From positions 1 through 64,000 of the forward strand of contig CANBRH010000002.1 of the NCBI GenBank assembly GCA_947371865.1: DNA of 64,000 bases, in the 5' to 3' direction. A model generated the notes under the pieces. It did not search any database, was not told the origin of the DNA, and worked only from the letters and a program-made list of their open reading frames with translations. Both the position numbers and the translations under genes were made by a program. Below, in pieces: positions 52,387-61,399 of the stretch. Numbering within the stretch: the first letter of the stretch is position 1; the number at the start of each line of letters is the position of its first letter. Source of the DNA: Actinomycetota bacterium (GTDB taxonomy: Bacteria; Actinomycetota; Actinomycetes; Nanopelagicales; Nanopelagicaceae).

Positions 52387-54062
52387 TGAAGATCAGTGGT
52401 TCAGTCCCGAAGTGGATTGGCCGCTTTGCATACTTGGTCGGTCTTTTCGATATGGGCGCCAACTTATTTCGCCCCATACGCATCCGGGCTCACAAGATTG
52501 ATCACTACCTACCACTTGCAGTTCACTCAACCGCGTTCGCTACTGCATTCTTTACCGGGGTCATTACTCTAATTTTGGCTCGAGGATTGATCAGACGTAA
52601 ACGACGTGCCTGGACGATGAGCATTTCAATTCTAGTAATTAGTTTGATCGCAAATGGTCTGCGTTTTACCGATCAACCTTTTGAGGAAATTCTCTCGGTT
52701 GTTCTGATCATCCTCTTGTTGGCTTACCGCAAAGAGTTCTATGCGAAATCTGACCCAACAACCAAATTGCGTCCTGTTTATGGCTTTGTTTTTGCATTTA
52801 TTATTTTCTTCATCTCCGGAATATTGATTTTGCTCTTCCGGCACGGCTCCCAAATTTCTGGTAACCCGTCGGTGAAAGAGATATTACTTACCGTTCTTGA
52901 AGGATTGGTTGGGATTACCGGTCCAGTTAAGTTCATTTCCGATCGTTCCAACGATGCGCTGGGCTTTACCTTAGGAACTTTCGGCATCTTCCTCATTCTG
53001 ATTCCGGTCTGGCTCTATTTCCGCAGAATTGAACCGACGCCAAAAATGAGTGATGAAGAACTTGAAATCGTGAAGAAACTTATAAAGCACGATCTAGAGC
53101 AGGATTCGTTGGGTTACTTTGCGACTCGGTTGGACAAAAGTGTTATCTGGGCAAAGAATCGGAAGGCGGGCATCGCTTATCGCGTCCAAGGCGGAGTTAT
53201 GCTGGCCAGCGGTGACCCATTTGGTGAGTACAGCCTTTGGCCAGAAGCGATCGAGGAATTTCTCACTGTCGCCAAAGAACATGCTTGGACACCTGCAGTT
53301 ATGGGAGCCAGCGATCACGGTGGCGAAGTGTGGGTCGACAAGGCAGAAATGCTTGCTATTGATATTGGCGATGAAGCCATCATTAATGTTGCTAACTTCA
53401 CTCTTGAAGGACGTTCGATGAGCAACGTGCGCCAGATGGTCAATCGCATCAAGCGCAAGGGATACACCAGCCAGACAACTAAATTTTGCGAACTAGAACC
53501 ATCTCTACAACGCGAGATGCAAGAGCTCGCGAAGAAGTGGCGTTACGGCGTACCAGAGCGCGGTTTTTCCATGTCAATGGATCGATTTGGTGAGGCGATA
53601 GATCAGGAGACGTATATAACGATCGCGCGTCAAGATGGGGTAGTAAAAGGTTTTCTTTATTTTGTCCCTTGGACCACTAACCGTCTCTCTCTTGATCGCA
53701 TGCAGCGCGAGAAGGGTACTGACCCTGGAGTCAGTGAACTGATGATCGTTTCAACTGTCGAATATGCGGCCGAACACGGTCTGACACATATCTCTCTCAA
53801 CTTTGCGGCATTTAGGTCTCTCTTCGAGCGCGCAGATAAAATCAGCGCCGGTCCAATCGTCCGAAGCACGAGAAACTTCATCAGATTTCTCTCCAATTGG
53901 TTCCAGGTGGAATCCCTCTATCGCTTCAATGCCAAGTTCCAACCGGAATGGGAAACTCGCTATGTTCTCTATCCAAAAGCCAGCGACCTAGTCTCCGTTG
54001 GGTGGGCGGCGCTCCGTGCCGAGAAATTTATTACTAGTTTCCGTTCGCACTCTGTTCGTTAA
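52386..54062 (+). CDS. MprF-like membrane protein with DUF2156 (phosphatidylglycerol lysyltransferase-type) domain
   Basis: 558 residues. N-terminal membrane half with about five helices (near 42-66, 72-94, 98-115, 131-152, 193-213), then a soluble DUF2156 domain of about 330 residues: GYFATRLDKSVIWAKNRKAGIAYRVQGGVMLASGDPFG near its start, VRQMVNRIKRKGYTS, MDRFGEAIDQETYITIARQDG, SELMIVSTVEYAAEHGLTHISLNFAAFRSLFE. These are LPG synthase and LysX marks. No lysyl-tRNA synthetase domain is fused, unlike mycobacterial LysX; lysS is separate at 30195. ATG overlaps the previous stop by one base. Probably aminoacylates a membrane lipid, but the acceptor is not shown. Confidence 0.85.
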   Translation: MKISGSVPKWIGRFAYLVGLFDMGANLFRPIRIRAHKIDHYLPLAVHSTAFATAFFTGVITLILARGLIRRKRRAWTMSISILVISLIANGLRFTDQPFEEILSVVLIILLLAYRKEFYAKSDPTTKLRPVYGFVFAFIIFFISGILILLFRHGSQISGNPSVKEILLTVLEGLVGITGPVKFISDRSNDALGFTLGTFGIFLILIPVWLYFRRIEPTPKMSDEELEIVKKLIKHDLEQDSLGYFATRLDKSVIWAKNRKAGIAYRVQGGVMLASGDPFGEYSLWPEAIEEFLTVAKEHAWTPAVMGASDHGGEVWVDKAEMLAIDIGDEAIINVANFTLEGRSMSNVRQMVNRIKRKGYTSQTTKFCELEPSLQREMQELAKKWRYGVPERGFSMSMDRFGEAIDQETYITIARQDGVVKGFLYFVPWTTNRLSLDRMQREKGTDPGVSELMIVSTVEYAAEHGLTHISLNFAAFRSLFERADKISAGPIVRSTRNFIRFLSNWFQVESLYRFNAKFQPEWETRYVLYPKASDLVSVGWAALRAEKFITSFRSHSVR

Positions 54063-55140
54063 TCCAGAGCATTCCGGTCTCAACGTAAGGGTGCCAAACT
54101 TGCAGATTGTGCCCACCCAAAGGGATCTCAACGAACTTGGCAGATAAATAGGGCGAACTTTCTTGAACAAACTTCAGGGCGGATTTGTAGTAAAAGTGAT
54201 CGGCTTTACTTGCAATCACCAAGAGTGCCGGGTTTGACGCCGAAGTTTTAATCGTGGTTATCAAGTCATATTCTGAAATCAATTTCTTGGCCATAGATTT
54301 ATTGATTCCCGTTTCGAAACTTGGGGAGAAGTAACCCGCTAAGGAAATTGCCCGGGCATACTGATGTGGATGGCGGACCGCTAACTCGGTAGCACACCAA
54401 CCTCCGGTTGAATATCCAAAACTTGTCCATTTTCTATTATCGATTCCTAGGAATCTCCTTGCGAAGCGATGCATGTCATCACTCAACCAGGTTTCAACTT
54501 GGGCACCTTTTGGAATATTTAAGCATTCGCTGTCTTGCGCCGGAACTACATTGATGTTGGGAATAATCGCAATCGTAGGTTTGATTTGTCCTTGTGCTTC
54601 TAATTGTTCGATGGTGTCAATTCCGTGCAATGCACCTATCCATGTTTGTGGTACGCCTGGAAAACCGGAAAATAGTTCGACAACTTGATAATTTGTAGGA
54701 AGTACTGGGTTATTGGATGACGTGTATGCCGCAGCAACTTTTGGAGAAAGCACAACGTAGACAACATCGCTTACTCCTGAGTGTTCACCAGTAATGACCT
54801 TGCGAATAATCAGGCTGCCGAGTGCAGTTCGCTTAGCGTGGGATAAGTCATTTTGAGTGATCTCTGCCAATGAGTTGGAATTGATGGCAATTTTTGAAAG
54901 GTTGCGTTTACTTCCAAAGAGATCGCCCCAACTTGAATAAAACTCACCCGAACGGTTAATCGTTATTAACACTGAGGAGATTGCCAAGATTTGTAGAAGT
55001 AAAAGCGCCACGAAGCGAATACCCAAATGCCTGGCTTTTTTATGAGCAAGTTTGTGCCAGAGAACGGTAAGTGCGATTAACAGAGCGAAGGTCAGAAACC
55101 AAAAGAAAAGTTCAGTACCTAAATTCAGTAGAGGTAGCAC
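54034..55140 (-). CDS. Membrane-anchored alpha/beta-hydrolase (esterase D-like)
   Basis: 368 residues. Two or three N-terminal helices (ELFFWFLTFALLIALTVLWH, GIRFVALLLLQILAISSVLITI), then an extracytoplasmic hydrolase domain: KWTSFGYSTGGWCATELAV holds the nucleophile GxSxG (GYSTG), with an acid in ASKADHFY and the last His in IPLGGHNLQVW. It resembles the putative esterase family that includes mycolyltransferases, with the same DSECL...VETWLSDDMHRF lead-in. Start GTG 55138-55140, 6 nt after TAGACT. 3' end overlaps the MprF-like gene by 29 bp. Confidence 0.86.
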   Translation of the reverse strand: MLPLLNLGTELFFWFLTFALLIALTVLWHKLAHKKARHLGIRFVALLLLQILAISSVLITINRSGEFYSSWGDLFGSKRNLSKIAINSNSLAEITQNDLSHAKRTALGSLIIRKVITGEHSGVSDVVYVVLSPKVAAAYTSSNNPVLPTNYQVVELFSGFPGVPQTWIGALHGIDTIEQLEAQGQIKPTIAIIPNINVVPAQDSECLNIPKGAQVETWLSDDMHRFARRFLGIDNRKWTSFGYSTGGWCATELAVRHPHQYARAISLAGYFSPSFETGINKSMAKKLISEYDLITTIKTSASNPALLVIASKADHFYYKSALKFVQESSPYLSAKFVEIPLGGHNLQVWHPYVETGMLWINEQSANGN

Positions 55141-55146
55141 GCTATA

Positions 55147-55152
55147 AGTCTA
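55147..55152 (-). promoter_or_regulatory. -10 box TAGACT, leaderless promoter of the esterase gene
   Basis: Minus strand TAGACT, 6 nt, then GTG 55140. Situated in the 20-bp gap after the GT39 gene. Confidence 0.5.
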
Positions 55153-55160
55153 GAACTTTA

Positions 55161-57182
55161 CTAATTGTTAACAGCCACTTCCGGAGTGCATAAGTAGATC
55201 GAGGAGTTCGATGGCGCGGAAGAGTCAATCTGACAATTTGCAGTAACCCACGTCTCAATGATGGAGGTGTTAGCTCCGTTTCCGTTATTCCCGCTACCCA
55301 TGCCACCGACTAATACATATTTAAGATCACCGCTCTTAATCAATTCTTTGAACCTCTCCAGCGTCGGCGAGGGATCCTGCCCATCGAAACCACCGATAGG
55401 AAGGACATTCTCGCCAGTAGCGGTGATAAATGGGGCTGCGCTCATTCCACCAAAAGTAGCTAGTAGGTATTTGGTTCCTTCGCGATGAAGTTTTAAGTAT
55501 GCAATTAGCGTCTTGTCTGCGCTCTGCCCGAAACCGCCACCTGCGCCACCGAAACCACCTCGCGCGCCCCCAGGGAATTGATCGTGATGATTAGGGTCGC
55601 GAAAATTTCTAGGATCGAAATTTCCGTTGGGACGTGGACCTATTGTCGGTGGATTGCCGAGCGCCAAGCCAGGAACGCCAGCTGGTCGGGCACCACCGGG
55701 TGCACCGAATCCTGCGCCTTCAGAATTAGGTCCTGCAGTGGGATTTATGGAATTCGCTCGATTCTTCACATCAGCCGCCCAAACCGTAGGCGTAGTTAGG
55801 AGCGATCCAGCAATGGCAAGTGCCAGCAGAGACTTCATCGCTCCATTACGAACAATGAAGAGAAAGAAGATCGCAATGGCTGCTAGTCCAAAGGCAACGT
55901 AGGGAGACCAGCCGTAGAAACCTTGATATCTGCCTGAGACCATGCTCATCCAGATTGCGCTGCCCAGAAGTAGGAGACTGAGCACAATTTTGAAAAATAG
56001 CTCTCGTCGCTCAATGAGAAATTTCATAGACCCTGAAATCAGGAATGCCATAGGGATCGCAAGTGAAGTTGTATAAAACTGATGCATTCCAGCAACTTTT
56101 GCAAACATTAAGTAGAAAGTTATGAACCAAAGTGCAATAAAGATGAACCCGCCACGTGCAAATCTGTATTCCGGTTTGCGAAACGTTGCAAAACTTAACA
56201 CTAAAATCGCAATAACGCTTGTTGGAATTAGCCAAGAAATCTGTCCCGCAACTTGGTTATTAAATAATCTGGCAAATCCCGAGGTGCCACTAAATGGCGG
56301 CGTGAAACTGCGGAATATTGGATTGTCGGTGGCAGATGAAAGAGATTGCGTCGCACTGAATCTGCCTAACCCATTGTAACCAAAAACCATTTCCCAAGCG
56401 CTGTTGTGATAAGTGCCTCCCACATATGGTCTGGACGAAGCCGGTGTCATAGTCACGATAATGATCCAGGAAAGCGATACGGCTAGAGAACTAACGCCTG
56501 CTATCAGAAGAGTTTTTATACGTTCTTTCATTGCGACGGGTGCTACAACTAACCAAGCGACGATAAGCGCTGGCCAAACAGCCCATGCTTCTAACATATA
56601 AGTTTGAAAAGCTATGCCGATCCAGACACCTGTCCAGATGAGTGATCGTCTATTGCCACTCTTCAGTGCAGCCGTCGCTCGGTCTGCCGAGATCGCAAGA
56701 GCAAGCAGAAAAAAAGTCTGTGGTTGATTGGACCGAGCGACAGCGGCAATGATGGGGGTCGTGGCAATGAGGGCACCTGCAAAGAGGCCGGCATAGATTC
56801 CAAAATATCTACGAACCGCCATTGCGATAAATATTGCAACGCCAATCCCGGCGAGCGCGTTAGGCGCATCTACAGCCCAGGTACTAAATCCAAAAACTTT
56901 CACAAAGAGCGCAGGGATCCAATACGAACCTGGAATCTTGTCTAGTGAAACCGTCCCAGCAGGATCAAGACTTCCAAAAATGAAATTCGAAAAACTCTTG
57001 CTCATGCTGACGGCAATGGCTGCGTAATATTCTGAACGAGCACCGGTAGCTAGCCGCCACAAATAGAGCCAGCCAGTAAAGAGAGTAAGTAGAGCTAAGC
57101 CAATGCGCCATTGCCAGTGTTCGGAAATTCGAGCTTGTGTGACTGGGGCCGGGCTTTCTTCGGCTAGGGACACGTCGCTCAT
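55161..57182 (-). CDS. GT39-family mannosyltransferase-like membrane protein (YkcA/B type)
   Basis: 673 residues from ATG 57180-57182 (frame open to 57263). About 12 hydrophobic helices. The first external loop has GARSEYYAAIAVSMS and GSLDPAGTVSLDKIPGSYW, where GT39/ArnT proteins keep the catalytic Asp (here Asp of SLDKIPGS). After the helices is a Gly/Pro/Asn-rich linker (GAGFGAPGGARPAGVPG...GGARGGFGGAGGGFG) and a C-terminal soluble domain (LLATFGGMSAAPFITATGENVLPIGGFDG, KYVLVGGMGSG) that fits the YkcA/B-like C-terminal domain. It would transfer a sugar from a polyprenyl phosphate to an outside acceptor. Confidence 0.88.
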   Translation of the reverse strand: MSDVSLAEESPAPVTQARISEHWQWRIGLALLTLFTGWLYLWRLATGARSEYYAAIAVSMSKSFSNFIFGSLDPAGTVSLDKIPGSYWIPALFVKVFGFSTWAVDAPNALAGIGVAIFIAMAVRRYFGIYAGLFAGALIATTPIIAAVARSNQPQTFFLLALAISADRATAALKSGNRRSLIWTGVWIGIAFQTYMLEAWAVWPALIVAWLVVAPVAMKERIKTLLIAGVSSLAVSLSWIIIVTMTPASSRPYVGGTYHNSAWEMVFGYNGLGRFSATQSLSSATDNPIFRSFTPPFSGTSGFARLFNNQVAGQISWLIPTSVIAILVLSFATFRKPEYRFARGGFIFIALWFITFYLMFAKVAGMHQFYTTSLAIPMAFLISGSMKFLIERRELFFKIVLSLLLLGSAIWMSMVSGRYQGFYGWSPYVAFGLAAIAIFFLFIVRNGAMKSLLALAIAGSLLTTPTVWAADVKNRANSINPTAGPNSEGAGFGAPGGARPAGVPGLALGNPPTIGPRPNGNFDPRNFRDPNHHDQFPGGARGGFGGAGGGFGQSADKTLIAYLKLHREGTKYLLATFGGMSAAPFITATGENVLPIGGFDGQDPSPTLERFKELIKSGDLKYVLVGGMGSGNNGNGANTSIIETWVTANCQIDSSAPSNSSIYLCTPEVAVNN

Positions 57183-57249
57183 AGGCGTAGTACAGCCAAT
57201 GTTGCTGGGAAAGGTCTCAAAGCCGACAGAGATAGCGGATAAATAAAGG

Positions 57250-58700
<1,451 letters not shown>

Positions 58701-58946
58701 TTAATCCACCATTCGAGGTGGATCGTCAGAATCATCAAAGGGTTCACGTGGTTGGGAAAGTTTCCAATACATATAAAGAATGAATACCCCAAAAAAAGGC
58801 CATTCGAAAACGTAGACCCAACTTCGGTGGTTACCGTCTAACGCTCGCTGAAATTCGAAGACACCTAATAGCGCGCACACTGGTATGGCCATCAAGATCC
58901 ATTTTCGCTTGGGATCTAAATGCGGCGGCGTCTGCTCCTCACTCAT
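58701..58946 (-). CDS. Small two-helix membrane protein of the oxidase locus
   Basis: 81 residues. Charged N-terminus (SEEQTPPHLDPKRKW), two hydrophobic segments at about 16-30 and 43-60 (VYVFEWPFFGVFILYMYWKL), and an acidic tail FDDSDDPP. It overlaps the CtaG-like gene by 8 bp, so it belongs to that transcript and may take part in oxidase assembly. I recall similar short proteins in actinobacteria without a name. The short length, coupling and sensible topology support it as real. Confidence 0.7.
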   Translation of the reverse strand: MSEEQTPPHLDPKRKWILMAIPVCALLGVFEFQRALDGNHRSWVYVFEWPFFGVFILYMYWKLSQPREPFDDSDDPPRMVD

Positions 58947-59745
58947 CTTCTAATTCTGCCAAATTCTTCTCGTACGCAAACCAATCTTTGGCCGCTATCA
59001 CCACCCACATAGAATCGATGAGCATGCCCATGGCCCACATCAATGCCCCTCCTGTGTGCTGGTCGCGCAGAGAGGTCGCAGTTGCCGTCGCCTGACCCGA
59101 ATGCTGGTGTGAGGCAAAGTGCACGCTGTGCAGCAATTTATTTCCCGAATAGAGAAAGAATCCCGTCATCGTCTCCGGCAACATCATGGCAAAGAGCGAT
59201 CCCAGACGCACGGCATAAGAGACGGGATATGGCGTGGGATTCCCATCCAAGACCGGGTAGTAATAAATAACGCCGCCCAATAAGAAGAGTATGAGTTCAA
59301 GGCAGTGGACGTTTGAATTCAACATCCCAGCATTGGCCAACGGTCCAAAATGAGTGGCAATCAGAGTCGCCAAGAAGATCAGGAATCCGACTTGGGGTTT
59401 GAAGAGAATCCGAATGATTCGAAGTGAGGCTACCCCCCGTGCCAGGCTGCGCAGCGCCGGAAATGTGGAGTTGAGTAAAACCTTAAATGGTGAGCCGAGA
59501 ACGATCAGCGGGGAGATCAACATCATCAGCAGGATGTGTTGAATCATGTGAACCCAGAAGATCCGGACCGCGATATGTGGGATGGGACCGACCAAAACCA
59601 GCGTGGTAAGCGCCAGTGCCGAGTAGAAGAGGCTTTGCCGCCATTTGGATACCTGATGGGTGGCAGGCCGCTCTGAGTAGTACCACAGGAATACGGCAAG
59701 AAGGAGGGCGCCAAAGAGAAGGTCCCAAGCAGGGTTGAGCTTCAT
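58939..59745 (-). CDS. caa3_CtaG-type cytochrome c oxidase assembly protein
   Basis: 268 residues with seven hydrophobic helices. WVHMIQHILLMMLISPLIVLG is the first conserved block of the caa3-CtaG family; later histidines in THFGPLAN, FASHQHSG and a MGMLIDSMWVVIAAKDWF segment also fit. This family helps assemble the CuB or CuA centre of oxidases in Bacillus-type caa3 systems. It is divergent from the oxidase operon with a 128-bp gap that holds a perfect palindrome. ATG 59743-59745 is 13 nt from that palindrome. Confidence 0.87.
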   Translation of the reverse strand: MKLNPAWDLLFGALLLAVFLWYYSERPATHQVSKWRQSLFYSALALTTLVLVGPIPHIAVRIFWVHMIQHILLMMLISPLIVLGSPFKVLLNSTFPALRSLARGVASLRIIRILFKPQVGFLIFLATLIATHFGPLANAGMLNSNVHCLELILFLLGGVIYYYPVLDGNPTPYPVSYAVRLGSLFAMMLPETMTGFFLYSGNKLLHSVHFASHQHSGQATATATSLRDQHTGGALMWAMGMLIDSMWVVIAAKDWFAYEKNLAELEDE

Positions 59746-59757
59746 AACCGCCTAACG

Positions 59758-59769
59758 AGTGCTAGCACT
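59758..59769. promoter_or_regulatory. Perfect 12-bp palindrome AGTGCTAGCACT, copy 2
   Basis: In the divergent gap between the oxidase assembly gene and the oxidase operon, 13 nt upstream of the assembly gene's ATG. Identical to the copy at 50508, with matching TTAA on one flank. A shared regulator is likely. Confidence 0.5.
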
Positions 59770-59873
59770 TAAACAATTGGTCTAGTTTCTTATGCTTTTC
59801 AGGTAGTTCCCTAAACATACTCTCAGGCGTACCCTCGCGGAATACTTTCTCGACTCTCACGAAAGGCAGGAAT

Positions 59874-60605
59874 GTGACCACTTCGACAGAAAATCGAAAG
59901 AGGTTTTCGATCGGCGGATTGGTTTTTGTGTTGCTCGGTGTGGCGGTCGTCTCACTTGTGGGCGTCTTACTTCATCACTTAAGCGCTGATCCGCAAAAAC
60001 CTTTATACGCCACCAAATCTTCGCAAACCATTAGCATCGACGGAAAAGATTATGCAAAGGCTTCGGCGGTTCTAGGTGTGTATCCGGATAAGGCAACAGC
60101 TGCTGAACATGGTTACAAATCAAATAATAAAGATTGGGTGCAATACGGACCTTCTACACATTTGGTTCTTCCCGCCCACACATATGTGACGGTAACTCTT
60201 CATGTCTACGACAGTGGTGAAGCACTTAACCATGCTTACTTTGGAAAAGTTGTCGGCACTGTCGGCGGCACGATGAACATCGACGGTACCGATGTCACAA
60301 ATATTCCTTACGACCAGGTACAACACACATTCACCTTGCATGGCTTGCCAACTTCTACGCAAGATCCACTATTCGTCAACGTGCCACTGCCTCGAGTAGC
60401 CACCGACGATAAGGACAACTTCTTGCCAACGAAGGACGCCGGAACAAATTACAAAGGTCACACCGTCACTTTCTCATTCCTCACAGGCGGAGCCGGTGAA
60501 TATGTCTGGAACTGCGAATATCCCTGCGGTGATGGTACTTACCGAAAGTTTGGTGCAGTAATGGGTCAACTTGGATATATGTCTGGAAAGGTGACCGTCG
60601 CATGA
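59874..60605 (+). CDS. Membrane-anchored cupredoxin-like protein, first gene of the oxidase operon
   Basis: 243 residues. One N-terminal helix (about 14-34, GGLVFVLLGVAVVSLVGVLL), then an extracytoplasmic cupredoxin-like domain. It echoes the CoxB copper domain: YDQVQHTFTLHGL (His141) and EYVWNCEYPCGDG (Cys214, Cys218), followed by Met230 and Met236. The canonical CuA pattern C-x-E-x-C-x3-H-x2-M is not kept: Glu is one residue early and the His is Thr. It is thus a degenerate CuA-like or novel copper site, maybe an electron donor or copper carrier. GTG start, AAGGCAGGA before it. ATGA overlap with coxB. Confidence 0.78.
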   Translation: MTTSTENRKRFSIGGLVFVLLGVAVVSLVGVLLHHLSADPQKPLYATKSSQTISIDGKDYAKASAVLGVYPDKATAAEHGYKSNNKDWVQYGPSTHLVLPAHTYVTVTLHVYDSGEALNHAYFGKVVGTVGGTMNIDGTDVTNIPYDQVQHTFTLHGLPTSTQDPLFVNVPLPRVATDDKDNFLPTKDAGTNYKGHTVTFSFLTGGAGEYVWNCEYPCGDGTYRKFGAVMGQLGYMSGKVTVA

Positions 60606-61399
60606 GTAACCACGATCACGATGAAGAACAACTACCGCCAACCCCAGGTGAGCGTTTTACCAAAGTACTTAAAGGTAAAGATGTTCAACAGGCTTTTGCG
60701 CTTGGCATCTTCTTCACTTTAGTTTTCGTTGTATTAGGTTGGAAGTTTTATCCCAAGTGGATGCCAACCATCATGTCTACCGATATGAAATCAAATGAAG
60801 CGCTTATGGTTGCCTTCACATATATATCGGCTCCAATCTGCGGACTGGTATTGGGAATGGCCGCTTACACTTTTCTGCAGAGACAACGCGGGGATACGCC
60901 TCCAGAAGATGGACCTGGAATCCGTACAAACGGTCCGATGGTTATCGTCTGGACCGTTGTTACCAGCCTCTTCGCACTCCTTGCAATTATTTGGGGAATC
61001 GTCGAACTCAACGTGGGCTCCGAGGCAGCGGCAGCGGAAGCCAAAACAGCTCTCGTCGTCAACGTCACGGGATCACAGTGGGTTTGGACTTTTGAATATC
61101 CTGCACAGGGAATTGAAACCAACGAACTCAATCTTCCCATCGATCGTCCGGTGATCTTCAATGTTATTTCAGCCGACGTTAATCACTCGTTCTGGCCAGT
61201 TCAACTTGGTGTCAAAGTCGATGCAAACCGTTTGGAAACAACGGTTGTACATACAACACCAACGCGCTTGGGACCTATCGATGTTAAGTGCGCCGAACTT
61301 TGCGGGCTGTACCACGCCTACATGGAAACCGGTGGAAACATTATGACCACAACCAATTTCGACAACTGGGTAACTGCTCAAGGAGGTCATAACGCATGA
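60602..61399 (+). CDS. coxB: Cytochrome c oxidase subunit II (CuA-containing)
   Basis: 265 residues. Three hydrophobic segments (31-50, 66-91, 111-135), then the CuA domain: QWVWTFEYP at 159-167 (aromatic electron-entry patch), DVNHSFWP with ligand His195, and KCAELCGLYHAYMETG with Cys230, Glu232, Cys234, His238 and Met241, a full CuA ligand set. At the helix start where other subunits II have the K-channel entry Glu (three residues before Trp-Thr), this protein has Val114 (MVIVWT). Coupled by ATGA to both neighbours. Confidence 0.93.
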   Translation: MSNHDHDEEQLPPTPGERFTKVLKGKDVQQAFALGIFFTLVFVVLGWKFYPKWMPTIMSTDMKSNEALMVAFTYISAPICGLVLGMAAYTFLQRQRGDTPPEDGPGIRTNGPMVIVWTVVTSLFALLAIIWGIVELNVGSEAAAAEAKTALVVNVTGSQWVWTFEYPAQGIETNELNLPIDRPVIFNVISADVNHSFWPVQLGVKVDANRLETTVVHTTPTRLGPIDVKCAELCGLYHAYMETGGNIMTTTNFDNWVTAQGGHNA

